Shown: positions 12,419-25,430, counted from the stretch's first letter. The stretch: 64,000 bases of DNA from Tragulus kanchil (GCA_022376925.1 JAIOJX010000004.1:6944001-7008000), one strand, 5' to 3'. Numbers and translations: made by a program. Notes: a model not told the origin generated them from the letters alone.

Positions 12419-13012
12419 ATAGTGGCAGGGACACAGAAAGTGACAGGCAGGAAATCTGGATTCGGATCTCAGTTCTACCACTGGAACCTCACCTGTCAGG
12501 ATAATTGGAGAAGGGTAAATAGGCTCCTACGATTAAATCCTTCTAGATGCAGACCTAGAATGAAGTGAGGAGTGTGCAGGGGGAGATAGGGAGGACAGTT
12601 GGAGGGGGAGCAGGTTGGTCACAGAATTTCCAAGCAAAAAAAATGTTCTCTCTGTTGGACTCACATACATCTCATGCTCACCCTGAACCACTTAGGGGAT
12701 CTTGAGAAATGAAGTGCCACCTATGTGCCTGTGTTACCTGAGCAGTGGAGAAGTGGAGGAGACAGAAACTTGAAATAGGGGCTGTTTATTGCTGCAAGTA
12801 TGCTGAATGCATTCTGTATGACCCTCTCTTAAAATAGATACACTATCCAATATTACGTTCACTGATACCCTGAAAATCAGGCCTCTGATCACCACCTTTT
12901 TAGTCCTGTGAGCGAATCCCCTTGGCGAGCCGTTCACAGAACTAGAATCCATCTCCCTGCTTTCCCCCTGGAAGGACTCCCCCGACACACGATGCCCCGA
13001 GGGGAACTGGGC
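12419..13012. other. Unique sequence with several CpGs
   Basis: No gene recognised. The 12900-13012 part is locally GC-rich with several CpGs, but too short and sparse for a CpG island. A MIR-like word order near 12440-12490 is too weak to call. Confidence 0.45.
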
Positions 13013-13274
13013 TGTTCCAGATGGCTTTGATCCGTGCCAGTACTCTTCATTATGTAAACTTTCCTTCTGACAGCTCACGCGGAACATGTCACATCTTGAA
13101 AGAGGAGTTTTCATTAACTACTTTGCTGCTGCCAAATGGAATCAATGTATCATATGGCCCTCTGCCAGAATGTCAGGGAGAGAGATGGTTCTTTCTACAG
13201 CAGTGGCCTGGCTCCCATTGCCAAGCGGAAACCTCCTATTTTTCAAAGATCAATGCATTTCCTAGCGCATGTAG

Positions 13275-13365
13275 CAGGCAAAGGTTACACAGTCAATGGC
13301 AGAATTGAGAATAAAATCCAGGTTTCCTGACTCTCTGTGTTGTGCTCTTTCTACTGTATACTGCT
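13275..13365 (-). mobile_element. MIR SINE fragment
   Basis: 'ggttacacagtcaatggcag' followed by 'aatccaggtttcctgact' and 'ctttctactgtatactgc' is the antisense MIR layout. The duplicated copy is at about 14386-14476. Confidence 0.55.
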
Positions 13366-13811
13366 TAATCTTTAAAATCTGAAATGTCATTTTAAAAATA
13401 TGAGTCAAGTAAAGTTTGATAAAGGGTATGCATTTATTATAAAAAGAAATTTGGCCACCATCTCTAGTTCTCTCTCCCATCTCTGCCATATGTAGTGAGT
13501 GAGTACATTCCATTTTTTTTTTTTTTTATCTTAAGTACTTCTAAAAGTCTTACTTTTTTGGATCTTCACTCTCTAGACGACCATCATCTTTCCCTTAGGT
13601 GACTGGTCAATCCCTAATGGATTCTCTGCTCACAGCAACAAACAAAGTCATATAAACCATTAATCTAGCCCTGACTGTCCCTTACAGAAAGCTTTTCGAT
13701 TGTGCCCTTTGCCTTCACCTCAACGTTTAAGTCTTTGATGATGCCTCCCCCACTACTTTTCTTGCCCAATCCCAGATCCATTCTCCATCATGGCACAGTT
13801 ACCTTTTCTTT

Positions 13812-14130
13812 ATTTTTTATAATTGTGTTTTACAGGTTTTGTAAAATTGTGCTTTAGTGTTGTGCTTCTACTATACACCAAGGTGAATCAGCTATGGATA
13901 TATGTATATCTCCTCCTCTTTGGCCTTCCTTCCCACTTAGGTCACCACAGAGCTCTGAGTAGAGTTCCCTCTGCTAGACAGTAGGTTCTCATGAGTTGTA
14001 TATTTTATACACAGTATCAGTACTGTATATGTGTCAATACCTATCTCCTAGTTAATTCCTCCCCTTTCTCCCTTGGGGTCCATTCGTCATGTTTGTTTTC
14101 TACGTCTGTGTCTATTTTTCCTTTCTAAAA
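13812..14130 (-). mobile_element. L1 3' UTR, first (cut) copy
   Basis: Antisense L1 3' end: 'ggtgaatcagctatggatat', 'ggtcaccacagagctctgag', 'agtaggttctcatgagttg', 'gtgtcaatacctatctcc'. It is cut at the duplication C join. The fuller version is at 14939. Confidence 0.8.
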
Positions 14131-14938
14131 TGTGTCAATACCTGTTCCAGATGGCTTTGATCCTCTCTTTTGTAAACTTTCCTTCTGACAGCTCACGCGG
14201 AACATGTCACATCTTGAGAGGAGTTTTCATTAACTACTTTGCTGCCAAATGGAATCAATGTATCATATGGCCCTCTGCCAGAATGTCAGGGAGAGATGGT
14301 TCTTTCTACAGCAGTGGCCTGGCTCCCATTGCCAAGCGGAAACCTCCTATTTTTCAAAGATCAATGCATTTCCTAGCGCATGTAGCAGGCAAAGGTTACA
14401 CAGTCAATGGCAGAATTGAGAATAAAATCCAGGTTTCCTGACTCTCTGTGTTGTGCTCTTTCTACTGTATACTGCTTAATCTTTAAAATCTGAAATGTCA
14501 TTTTAAAAATATGAGTCAAGTAAAGTTTGATAAAGGGTATGCATTTATTATAAAAAGAAATTTGGCCACCATCTCTAGTTCTCTCTCCCATCTCTGCCAT
14601 ATGTAGTGAGTGAGTACATTCCATTTTTTTTTTTTTTTATCTTAAGTACTTCTAAAAGTCTTACTTTTTTGGATCTTCACTCTCTAGACGACCATCATCT
14701 TTCCCTTAGGTGACTGGTCAATCCCTAATGGATTCTCTGCTCACAGCAACAAACAAAGTCATATAAACCATTAATCTAGCCCTGACTGTCCCTTACAGAA
14801 AGCTTTTCGATTGTGCCCTTTGCCTTCACCTCAACGTTTAAGTCTTTGATGATGCCTCCCCCACTACTTTTCTTGCCCAATCCCAGATCCATTCTCCATC
14901 ATGGCACAGTTACCTTTTCTTTATTTTTTATAATTGTG

Positions 14939-15395
14939 TTTTACAGGTTTTGTAAAATTGTGCTTTAGTGTTGTGCTTCTACTATACACCAAGGTGAATC
15001 AGCTATGGATATATGTATATCTCCTCCTCTTTGGCCTTCCTTCCCACTTAGGTCACCACAGAGCTCTGAGTAGAGTTCCCTCTGCTAGACAGTAGGTTCT
15101 CATGAGTTGTATATTTTATACACAGTATCAGTACTGTATATGTGTCAATACCTATCTCCTAGTTAATTCCCCCCCTCCCCTTTCTCCCTTGGGGTCCATT
15201 CGTCATGTTTGTTTTCTACGTCTGTGTCTATTTTTCTGCTTTGCAAATAAGATCATCTGTACCAATTTTCTAGATTCTGCATGTATGAGTTCATATGCAA
15301 TATTTGCTTTTCTCTTTTCGACTTCAGTCTGTATGACACACTCCATCCACGTCTCTGCAAATGACCTCTTTCTTGGAAACAGCCAACTTTCTTTT
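14939..15395 (-). mobile_element. L1 3' UTR fragment
   Basis: Same element as at 13812, extending further through 'gcatgtatgagttcatatgc', 'cttcagtctgtatgacac' and 'tccatccacgtctctgcaaa'. It is a 5'-truncated L1 in antisense with no ORF2 retained. Part recurs at 16218-16517 through duplication D. Confidence 0.82.
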
Positions 15396-15481
15396 CTTTG
15401 ATTTCAAGGACTTTGGCCGTACTTGGAGTGTTATATTCCTTCCCCAAGTTTCCACTCCCTCCTATTAAGGTCTGCTTATTC

Positions 15482-15624
15482 TTTTTTTTTTAAATTATTT
15501 ATTTATTTGGCTGTACTGGGTCTTAGTTGTGGCATGTGGAATCTAGTTCCCTGACCAGGGATCGAACCCAGGTCCCCTGCATTGGGAACACAGAGTCTCA
15601 ACCACTGGACCACCAGGGAAGTCC
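15482..15624 (-). mobile_element. Short CHR-type (CHRL) SINE
   Basis: A T run, 'attatttatttatttggctg', 'tgggtcttagttgtggcatg', 'ccctgaccagggatcgaacc' and 'ccaccagggaagtcc' give a full antisense short CHR SINE. The second copy, at 16603-16745, comes from duplication D. Confidence 0.9.
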
Positions 15625-15803
15625 TTTTTTTAAACTGTTCATTCTTTAGGTCTCAGTTTAGAGTCTCTCATTCTTACAACGCCTTCCTCATCCCTCAGTC
15701 TGGCTTAGTTACCTCTACTGCTTGTCTCCAGAGCATCCTAGAGTGTTCTAGCCCAACTGAGGTGTTTTCTTTCACACCACACCCCCTGTCCCTTTATGTA
15801 CAC

Positions 15804-15825
15804 ATACACACCACACACACACATG
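15804..15825. repeat. Short CA-rich microsatellite
   Basis: A 'cacaccacacacacacat' run; the duplicated copy is near 16930. Confidence 0.7.
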
Positions 15826-16217
15826 CCATTCACTGTCATGGTTTTGTGATTCCAGCGCATTAACTGAAGACTTGGAAGCTCTGGGGAAGGAGCATCCTGC
15901 AGAACAGGGTGCTTTGCCTCTCCCAGGCCCTGTCTTTCACCTCTCCTTCATATCTTGGTTTACCAAAGTGAAGAGTCTTCTCTGTGACAAACACAACATG
16001 TGCCTGAGGCAATTGTAATTATTAGTCACACTTTCTTTCTTTTATAATCACTTTTAACCTCCACATAAAAGGAAGTGTTTCTCTTAGAACATGTGTAGAT
16101 CAAGTCCTGACTCCTTTATCTACAGAAGCAGTTTCCTCAGTTTCTTCATTCAAATCTATATGTAAGTGACAATGCTCTGTAGAGTTCAGGTCCCCAGGAT
16201 AATTCAATCTAAATTGA

Positions 16218-16745
16218 GACAGTAGGTTCTCATGAGTTGTATATTTTATACACAGTGTATATGTGTCAATACCTATCTCCTAGTTAATTCCCCCCCTCCC
16301 CTTTCTCCCTTGGGGTCCATTCGTCATGTTTGTTTTCTACGTCTGTGTCTATTTTTCTGCTTTGCAAATAAGATCATCTGTACCAATTTTCTAGATTCTG
16401 CATGTATGAGTTCATATGCAATATTTGCTTTTCTCTTTTCGACTTCAGTCTGTATGACACACTCCATCCACGTCTCTGCAAATGACCTCTTTCTTGGAAA
16501 CAGCCAACTTTCTTTTCTTTGATTTCAAGGACTTTGGCCGTACTTGGAGTGTTATATTCCTTCCCCAAGTTTCCACTCCCTCCTATTAAGGTCTGCTTAT
16601 TCTTTTTTTTTTAAATTATTTATTTATTTGGCTGTACTGGGTCTTAGTTGTGGCATGTGGAATCTAGTTCCCTGACCAGGGATCGAACCCAGGTCCCCTG
16701 CATTGGGAACACAGAGTCTCAACCACTGGACCACCAGGGAAGTCC
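16218..16745 (-). mobile_element. Second copies of L1 3' UTR piece and short CHR SINE
   Basis: Duplication D copies of 15088-15395 and 15482-15624, not independent insertions. Confidence 0.88.
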
Positions 16746-17560
16746 TTTTTTTTTTAAACTGTTCATTCTTTAGGTCTCAGTTTAGAGTCTCTCATTCTTA
16801 CAACGCCTTCCTCATCCCTCAGTCTGGCTTAGTTACCTCTACTGCTTGTCTCCAGAGCATCCTAGAGTGTTCTAGCCCAACTGAGGTGTTTTCTTTCACA
16901 CCACACCCCCTGTCCCTTTATGTACACATACACACCACACACACACATGCCATTCACTGTCATGGTTTTGTGATTCCAGCGCATTAACTGAAGACTTGGA
17001 AGCTCTGGGGAAGGAGCATCCTGCAGAACAGGGTGCTTTGCCTCTCCCAGGCCCTGTCTTTCACCTCTCCTTCATATCTTGGTTTACCAAAGTGAAGAGT
17101 CTTCTCTGTGACAAACACAACATGTGCCTGAGGCAATTGTAATTATTAGTCACACTTTCTTTCTTTTATAACCACTTTTAACCTCCACATAAAAGGAAGT
17201 GTTTCTCTTAGAACATGTGTAGATCAAGTCCTGACTCCTTTATCTACAGAAGCAGTTTCCTCAGTTTCTTCATTCAAATCTATATGTAAGTGACAATGCT
17301 CTGTAGAGTTCAGGTCCCCAGGATAATTCACATCTAAATTGGAATTGAATTCTTGAGAAAAATTATCTTCATCTGGCAGTAAACTTTTAGGAAGCATCCT
17401 AAGAAGGACTAGGTTATTGGAGTGAGCAGGGGTCTTGAATCTCTCAGAATCTTACCTTGTAGCTCTCTGTCCAAGTCCTGGAGCCTCAGGGTAAGATGCT
17501 TCATATTTATGACCCCATGACTAGTTTTTCCCTCAAGTTAAAATGCTAATCATTTGTGGG

Positions 17561-17582
17561 GTGTGTGTGTGTGTGTGTGTGT
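17561..17582. repeat. (GT)11 microsatellite
   Basis: An uninterrupted GT run preceded by 'gtgggg' and followed by 'gtacacacc'. It lies outside every duplication. Confidence 0.92.
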
Positions 17583-17714
17583 ACACACCCTGACATAAGG
17601 GACTAATAATTCTTTCCTGGATCAAGTTAGCAACCTCTTAAGCAAATTCACTCCTTCAACTTTGGTTCTTCTGTGGCTGGTTCTCAACATGGTAGCTTGA
17701 ATAAATTTTTGAAT

Positions 17715-18285
17715 AAGTAGTCCTATCCGTCCTCTGTTCAAGCCTCCAAAGGCTGCTTATTTTATTGAGTAAAAGCCAGGGTGCTTAGGATGGTCTCAAG
17801 GACGGGATCATCCCTGCTACCATGCTGTTTGTCGTACTGGCACTGCCCTCTCATTCATCCCACTCTGGCCACACTATCCTTGGAGTTCCTCACTAAGGCC
17901 AGGCCTGCTCCCATGCCTTGACATTAAAAGGGCTGTTTTCTTGGCTGGACACACTGTCCTCTCCTACCCAAGTTTCACCTGCTTCCCACCTTTGTCTCCT
18001 TCAAATTTGGCTCACATGCCCTTTTGCAACAAGGCCTGCCTTGATCACCCAATTTAAAATGATCACTTCCCCACAGCTCTTTTGATCTATCACTTTTCTA
18101 TTTTTTTCCATGCCTTGTATCTAAAATTCACCTACTTACTAGGCTTATTATTTCTCTCCCTCAGATAGAACACAGCCTTCCAAAACTCGGCTGTTTGTTT
18201 GTGCTTTCCACGGATGTGTGATGTACCTCTGTCATCTGGAATAGGCGCTCAATAAATATTGGTTGAATAAATGAATATAACATTG
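17715..18285 (+). mobile_element. L2 LINE 3' end
   Basis: The block order follows the L2 3' terminus: 'ggccaggcctgctcccatgc'-type text, 'gcctgccttgatcaccc', 'ccacagctcttttgatc', 'aggcgctcaataaatattgg' and a final 'ttgaataaatgaat'. Diverged but well ordered. The last 300 bases are repeated at 19119-19429 through duplication E. Confidence 0.72.
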
Positions 18286-20279
18286 CCTACTTTACACTTT
18301 CTTCAACCTATCTATGAAGGGTTTATAAACCTTTTAAGTCAAATTATAAACTGCCAGTTAGTTACAACTAAGGATGTAACAGCTCTTGTATTAACTTACC
18401 TCATGGTTAGACTTGATATTCTGCTGTTTAAAAAATGCATCTTATAGAGAAAGTTCTCAGCTAACTTGTAAATCCTCCTTGTTTTTTTGTTGTTTGCCAT
18501 CTCCTTACTCACTGCTTTTAACCCTTTCTGTTGGTTCCTATCATGAATGTTTGATATCATTACCAGGCTCATCTTCCTATCTTGCCTCACACTGATTAAG
18601 CCCTATCTTTGCATCTTTTCCGTAGAGATATCTTTTCCTTTTGAGAAAAGTCTTCACTCCACTATTTGATAGTCCCTCATTCATCTAACAACATCACCTT
18701 TATAGGCATAACTAGAAAGATGAGAAAATTGCTTTTATCACTATTCTAAATAGATACCATGTTTATTACTAAATATAATGCATTTAATGAATAGGGTGAC
18801 CCAAATGTATACATAGAGCTGCTTTAATCTCACTATATATGATTTCAAAATATTTCCTACTGCCCAAAACTAAGTGACTTAAGTCTACACCAATTACTTT
18901 TCATGTATCTGAAGTTTCCTGAGCCGAGCGGGGTATATCTGCTTCATATCATCTCAGGTCATGTAATATGGCTGCAGTGTTCTGGAGAACCGCTTACCTT
19001 CTATGGCCTCTCATTATTTGGTCATTTGTTCCAAGGTTCTGTTCACCATAGAGACTGTCTTCCTTGAGTGAAAGAGAAACTGTCAGGCCTGGAGTCCAAA
19101 CCAGCATAGGAATTCTGGTCACCTGCTTCCCACCTTTGTCTCCTTCAAATTTGGCTCACATGCCCTTTTGCAACAAGGCCTGCCTTGATCACCCAATTTA
19201 AAATGATCACTTCCCCACAGCTCTTTTGATCTATCACTTTTCTATTTTTTTCCATGCCTTGTATCTAAAATTCACCTACTTACTAGGCTTATTATTTCTC
19301 TCCCTCAGATAGAACACAGCCTTCCAAAACTCGGCTGTTTGTTTGTGCTTTCCACGGATGTGTGATGTACCTCTGTCATCTGGAATAGGCGCTCAATAAA
19401 TATTGGTTGAATAAATGAATATAACATTGCCTACTTTACACTTTCTTCAACCTATCTATGAAGGGTTTATAAACCTTTTAAGTCAAATTATAAACTGCCA
19501 GTTAGTTACAACTAAGGATGTAACAGCTCTTGTATTAACTTACCTCATGGTTAGACTTGATATTCTGCTGTTTAAAAAATGCATCTTATAGAGAAAGTTC
19601 TCAGCTAACTTGTAAATCCTCCTTGTTTTTTTGTTGTTTGCCATCTCCTTACTCACTGCTTTTAACCCTTTCTGTTGGTTCCTATCATGAATGTTTGATA
19701 TCATTACCAGGCTCATCTTCCTATCTTGCCTCACACTGATTAAGCCCTATCTTTGCATCTTTTCCGTAGAGATATCTTTTCCTTTTGAGAAAAGTCTTCA
19801 CTCCACTATTTGATAGTCCCTCATTCATCTAACAACATCACCTTTATAGGCATAACTAGAAAGATGAGAAAATTGCTTTTATCACTATTCTAAATAGATA
19901 CCATGTTTATTACTAAATATAATGCATTTAATGAATAGGGTGACCCAAATGTATACATAGAGCTGCTTTAATCTCACTATATATGATTTCAAAATATTTC
20001 CTACTGCCCAAAACTAAGTGACTTAAGTCTACACCAATTACTTTTCATGTATCTGAAGTTTCCTGAGCCGAGCGGGGTATATCTGCTTCATATCATCTCA
20101 GGTCATGTAATATGGCTGCAGTGTTCTGGAGAACCGCTTACCTTCTATGGCCTCTCATTATTTGGTCATTTGTTCCAAGGTTCTGTTCACCATAGAGACT
20201 GTCTTCCTTGAGTGAAAGAGAAACTGTCAGGCCTGGAGTCCAAACCAGCATAGTATATCACCTCTGGTGAATTCTGGTC
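17975..20279. repeat. Duplication E: 17975-19118 repeated at 19119-20279
   Basis: About 1.15 kb head to tail, abutting. The first copy ends 'ccagcataggaattctggtc', while the second has about 15 extra bases there, so the join is ragged on the left copy. The rest agrees. Confidence 0.95.
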
Positions 20280-21035
20280 ATCAAAGTAGAATAGGGCTGA
20301 CCTAGATTGAAATAGATCTGGATATTGGTGGGAAAAAACTGTAGACAGCCACAGCTGCAGATGAACTACCACATCTTGTTCTCAGAACTTGAAAGGTAAG
20401 GAGTGTAATTCAGGATGTACGGCTAATAGCAGATACTCAGTTGCAGAGACCTTGGCCAATGAAATAGTAAATATGTTGGTGTGAGCGTGTATGTATCTGT
20501 AGGTGGGAGATGATGGAAAACATGTTAATATATAAAAGACACAAGATTTCCTAAATCATACCACATCGTGGGATATTTATCATGATGGAAAAAGCCTGTT
20601 GGATCCCTAAGAGCATTCATGTGTCATAGTGTAGCTTACTAGTTGATGTGCCTGATTCTAAGTTAACTCGTAGGGGGATTATACAAGTATACTCAGTCCC
20701 AGTAGATGAGGCCATGTTTAATTTATTACAGAAATTTTGTAGGAAAAGGGGACCAACTTTTTTAAGTTTTGGGAGTCAAAGGATAAGTTTTAATTGTGGG
20801 AAATTCATTTCATGAATAATAATTTATTTCCCATCCATATCAGGAAAAAAGTCCCTTCTTTAATATTTACAGTTTAGTCACTTAAACACAGGCCTGCACA
20901 CAAAGTAGGTACTGGGTAAATGACTGCTTATTAAAATCAGGCCACAAGCAAAAGCTAGGAGGATATTAACCTCATTCTACCCAAAGGCAAATTTCCTATT
21001 TCATAAAGATTAGTCTTACAGCTTCTAAAAATATG
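20280..21035. other. Unique intergenic sequence
   Basis: No gene or nameable repeat. It is AT-rich, with a short 'aaagtaggtactgggtaaat' word near 20900 that may be a relic of a MIR or L2 tail. Confidence 0.45.
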
Positions 21036-21275
21036 AACAATAGCCTTTTTTACAGAAATAATGGTACCTGAGTGGATTAATTACCTTTTTGTGCTTATTA
21101 ACTAGCGGCAGATACGTATGGCCCACAGCACAGAGCCAAGGAAGTGACATTAGTCATGGTTTTGTTGCAGATCATGGGAGAGAAAATTGGGTTAATGAGA
21201 GGGCATGGGTCTGAGTACCATAAGCCATGGTGGATCACACCAAAATCAAGAGGGTCAGACTGTGAGTAATAGGAT

Positions 21276-21495
21276 ATGTGCATGTGTGAGTGCTTAGTCA
21301 CTTCTTACTTTTGCCACCCTTCAGATTGTAGCCTGCCAGAGTCCTCTTTCCATGGGATTTTTCAGGCAAGAGCACTGGAACTTCAAGAACAGTTTGAAGA
21401 ACACTGGAGTGGGTTGACATTCCCAGACCAGGGGTTGAACCTGTATCTCCTGCATTGCAGGTGGATTTTTTACCCACGGAGCTATTGTGGAAGCC
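21276..21495 (-). mobile_element. Bov-tA SINE with target-site duplication
   Basis: Antisense Bov-tA: 'gtgagtgcttagtcactt', 'gattgtagcctgccagag', 'tttttcaggcaagagcactg', 'tctcctgcattgcaggtgga' and 'tttacccacggagc'. It is flanked by 13-bp repeats 'tgagtaataggat' at 21263-21275 and 21496-21508. The duplicated copy is at 22357-22576. Confidence 0.92.
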
Positions 21496-21894
21496 TGAGT
21501 AATAGGATTAGGAAGGACAAATGCACATTCTGAAAAATCAGGGGTTCATAATGCAACTTTCAACCAGGGTAAATGCTTGTTGGAAGAAAGACAGTCTTCT
21601 TGTTGGAGAACTCGACTCGTCTTTGACTGTGTAACATCTCAGACATGGAGGAATGCCCTGGATATAAAGTTCAGCTGTCATTTAAATCACTGGCTGTGTC
21701 TGTAGAATCTGCCTTCCCTAAGAATAGCTTTAGGAGTCTCTCTAGATTGGCTCTGACCTTAAAGAGAAATGTCACACTCAGTGTTCATGAGTTTCATTTC
21801 TCCATCCTCTTGGACCTGTCCAATGATAGGGAACACTTTCACATTATAGGGTTTAGTTGTTTAAGGGGAATATTCTGCAATCAGAAAAACTCTC

Positions 21895-22105
21895 TTGAAT
21901 CCTGGACTCATAACTCACCATTAGTGCTTTCCTTGAATAAGTAACTTAAAGTCTCTGAACTGCCGTCTGAAAAATGGTAATGGTGGGGAGTAGGTAGTGT
22001 TTACAGCACAAGGCTGATAGGGGAGTTAAATGAGGTAATGCAAGGAAAGCATTTATCAGGGTCCTGGCCCATAACCAGTCCTCAGTACACTTTGTTAGTA
22101 ATTTT
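21895..22105 (+). mobile_element. MIR SINE
   Basis: 'taagtaacttaaagtctctg', 'aactgccgtctgaaaaatgg', then 'gagttaaatgaggtaatgc' follows the MIR layout. The duplicated copy is at about 22976-23186. Confidence 0.65.
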
Positions 22106-22356
22106 TAAGTTCATCTAACAATAGCCTTTTTTACAGAAATAATGGTACCTGAGTGGATTAATTACCTTTTTGTGCTTATTAACTAGCGGCAGATACGTAT
22201 GGCCCACAGCACAGAGCCAAGGAAGTGACATTAGTCATGGTTTTGTTGCAGATCATGGGAGAGAAAATTGGGTTAATGAGAGGGCATGGGTCTGAGTACC
22301 ATAAGCCATGGTGGATCACACCAAAATCAAGAGGGTCAGACTGTGAGTAATAGGAT

Positions 22357-22576
22357 ATGTGCATGTGTGAGTGCTTAGTCACTTCTTACTTTTGCCACCC
22401 TTCAGATTGTAGCCTGCCAGAGTCCTCTTTCCATGGGATTTTTCAGGCAAGAGCACTGGAACTTCAAGAACAGTTTGAAGAACACTGGAGTGGGTTGACA
22501 TTCCCAGACCAGGGGTTGAACCTGTATCTCCTGCATTGCAGGTGGATTTTTTACCCACGGAGCTATTGTGGAAGCC
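22357..22576 (-). mobile_element. Second copy of Bov-tA SINE
   Basis: Duplication F copy of the element at 21276. Both 13-bp flanking repeats are copied too, which shows this is not a second insertion. Confidence 0.9.
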
Positions 22577-23200
22577 TGAGTAATAGGATTAGGAAGGACA
22601 AATGCACATTCTGAAAAATCAGGGGTTCATAATGCAACTTTCAACCAGGGTAAATGCTTGTTGGAAGAAAGACAGTCTTCTTGTTGGAGAACTCGACTCG
22701 TCTTTGACTGTGTAACATCTCAGACATGGAGGAATGCCCTGGATATAAAGTTCAGCTGTCATTTAAATCACTGGCTGTGTCTGTAGAATCTGCCTTCCCT
22801 AAGAATAGCTTTAGGAGTCTCTCTAGATTGGCTCTGACCTTAAAGAGAAATGTCACACTCAGTGTTCATGAGTTTCATTTCTCCATCCTCTTGGACCTGT
22901 CCAATGATAGGGAACACTTTCACATTATAGGGTTTAGTTGTTTAAGGGGAATATTCTGCAATCAGAAAAACTCTCTTGAATCCTGGACTCATAACTCACC
23001 ATTAGTGCTTTCCTTGAATAAGTAACTTAAAGTCTCTGAACTGCCGTCTGAAAAATGGTAATGGTGGGGAGTAGGTAGTGTTTACAGCACAAGGCTGATA
23101 GGGGAGTTAAATGAGGTAATGCAAGGAAAGCATTTATCAGGGTCCTGGCCCATAACCAGTCCTCAGTACACTTTGTTAGTAATTTTTAAGTTCATCTAAC

Positions 23201-23692
23201 ATTATCTTTCCATCAACATAAAATGGCACCATTGAAAATGATTTGTGTTCTCATCTCCTTAGATGTTTGCAGTAGTTCTGGTAGGAATCACCATTGTTGT
23301 TATAAGTCTTCCAATGAGAAGCTAGTGCCTCGGTGTGCTTTCCCTTTCTCTTACAGACAAGAAATACAATTTTATCTTGTTAGCAAAGCTTTGTAGACAA
23401 GCCTGGTTTTGGACAAAATAGTGTACATATCACCTGTTTATTGTTCCCTTGCTTCTATTTATGGCACCTCCATTTTGAGATGTCAAGAAATTACAAAACA
23501 TTTCTCAACATCTAAACCTGACAAAGGAAAGACTCTGCCACTGAACCTCGGGAAGATAGCTTTGAATCCCCTCTCCCTGAGGTTTTAATACATTAACTCT
23601 GAGGGCACTAAGGCTTTTCTCACTGAGTTGAATTCCAGGCATCAAAGAGCAGGTACAAATAGAATCTGTGGCTATTTAAGTTCACAACATGT
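23201..23692. other. Unique intergenic sequence
   Basis: No gene or repeat that I can name. Confidence 0.5.
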
Positions 23693-23900
23693 GGGCTTCC
23701 CTGGTTGCTCAGTGGTAGACAATCCCCCTGCCAATGCAGGAGATACAGGTTTGATCCCTGTGTCTGGAAGATCCCCTGGAGAAGGAAATGGCAACTTACT
23801 TCAATATCCTTGTCTCAGAAATCTCATGGACAGAGGAGCCTTGTGGGCTACAGTCCATGGAGTTACAAGAGTCAGACATGACTTAGCAACTGAGCACACA
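23693..23900 (+). mobile_element. Bov-tA SINE
   Basis: Starts 'gggcttccctggttgctcag', then 'aatgcaggagatacaggttt', 'ggagaaggaaatggcaac', 'cagaggagccttgtgggc' and 'cagacatgacttagcaactg'. Essentially full length and outside every duplication. Confidence 0.94.
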
Positions 23901-24327
23901 TATAGTATATTCTATGTACAGTGGCTAATGGTCCCTTTTACTAGGTATCTGGAGGCCAGGGGAAATTTCTGGCTACCCAGTAGCTACAGCTATTAGGGAA
24001 GAAGCCTAGAATATTTAAACATGAACAGAATTTCATGGCAAGTGGGAAGGTCATATTTTATAATCATGGTCTATTAGCACTGGGGGAGAATCAGTCTAAT
24101 CTTCTCATTCTTCCAGAAGGGATAGGATAGGGTTGGTATTTAACCTGAGGTCCAGAGGCCCAGAGGTAAAGTTACATTGTGCACAAAATCAGACTGAATG
24201 TCAGAACCTGCTGAAGGACCCAGGATTCCTAGTCTGAGAGCCTGGGATTCCAGACCTGCAGGTCAGCATCACTGATGAGAAATCCCTGTCTCCCTTTCAA
24301 ATGGTTTAAACTCCCTGAGCTTGTGAA
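23901..24327. other. Unique sequence, possible old repeat
   Basis: No gene. The 24090-24290 part has the texture of an old DNA-transposon or MIR relic (an 'agaggcccagaggtaaagtt' word), but is too decayed to assign. Confidence 0.4.
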
Positions 24328-24884
24328 GAGCGGGCTGTTCTCTTTTTCTGAAACTATTTCCTAATGCATAGGTATCATTTCCTCCAAAGGCGGTGGTCCT
24401 GTATGCATACACAGATTGAGTGATTCTTTTTCATAAAGAGTGCTAAGAGTTAAGTTTGAGAACCTTAACCTTGCTCCGCACAAAGAGGCTGCACAGCTTG
24501 GATGCTGGCAAAAGATAAGTCACTCTCTCTACTACAGGTTGTTCAAGCCACCCTGCCTTCTGCATAGAAGCAAAAGGCAACAGAAATATGGACGCATTTG
24601 TAGACTCATTTCACATAATCAAAGCCAGGTTGGAATCAACAACCTGGATTTAATTACCATTCTGACAGTTGGGGAATAATTAATCCTTCTCTCTCTCCCG
24701 CTTCCTCTACCTAGTTTGAAAATGCCATTTCTTTTCTCTCCTCCTTCCTGTACTAATTAGAAACATGCTGTAGGGTGAAAGGTGACCAGTATGAAGTTAG
24801 TGCAGTGTCACTAAAGCCCTGTTGTTAGGAGAGAGAGTTCACCATTAAAGGAGTCTGATCCCCAGCACAGGAAGGAAAGGAAGA

Positions 24885-25075
24885 AGACCTGGGTGTGGAG
24901 CTGGCTTCAAGGTCCAGCGCTTCCCTGCCACCACCTGCTCCACAACTTGAGCGAGTCCCTTGGCATCTCTATGTACCTCAGAGTCAAGGACTCCCAACTT
25001 CTCTACACCAGTGTCTACATGAGGATAAAGTAATAGGGCATGTTCTTAGAGTTGTAAAAACCTCATCTGAGTGTA
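24885..25075 (+). mobile_element. Possible MIR SINE
   Basis: 'gacctgggtgtggagctgg', 'ccacctgctccacaacttga' and 'ggcatctctatgtacctcag' loosely follow MIR. Too diverged for certainty. The duplicated copy is at about 26043-26233. Confidence 0.45.
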
Positions 25076-25081
25076 TGACAA

Positions 25082-25430
25082 ATATATTTATCATCTTGGC
25101 TACCATAGCAAAATACCAAAGTCTAGGTGGCTTTGACAATAAATAACTTAGTTTTCACAGTTCTGGAGGGTTGGAAGTCCAGGTTCAAGGTCTTGACTGC
25201 CTTTTCCATATGTCCTTATAGGCTTTTTCTCTGTGTGTGAATGTGGATACAGAGATTTTTCTTTCTCTTCTTAGAAAGACACACATTTTTTAAATTGAAT
25301 TAAGGACTCTTGTGACCTCATTGGACTTTAGTGACCTTCTAAAAGCCTTGTCTCTCAATATAGCCATAGTGGGGCTTTAATAGATGAATTTTGAAAGAAC
25401 AGAATTCCATTCACAGCACCTGAGAAAATG
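25082..25430 (+). repeat. Old mammalian interspersed repeat, family unassigned
   Basis: 'ggctaccatagcaaaatacc', 'tagttttcacagttctggag' and 'ggaagtccaggttcaaggtc' match a common old mammalian repeat whose family name I cannot give with confidence. The duplicated copy is at about 26240-26588. Confidence 0.55.

Larger units (their letters stand above)
13013..15234. repeat. Duplication C: 13013-14142 repeated at 14143-15234
   Basis: About 1.1 kb head to tail. The first 100 bases of the second copy are ragged: the first copy has bases missing from the second after 'gctttgatcc', plus single codon-size losses. The rest agrees closely. Confidence 0.95.
15088..17341. repeat. Duplication D: 15088-16217 repeated at 16218-17341
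   Basis: About 1.12 kb head to tail, abutting. The first part is also inside duplication C, so 13977-14120 is a third partial copy. The second copy lacks about nine bases near 16254; the join shows 'ataattcaatctaaattgag' against 'ataattcacatctaaattgg'. Confidence 0.95.
21036..23200. repeat. Duplication F: 21036-22116 repeated at 22117-23200
   Basis: About 1.08 kb head to tail with 'taacaat' shared at the join. The copies look identical throughout. Confidence 0.96.
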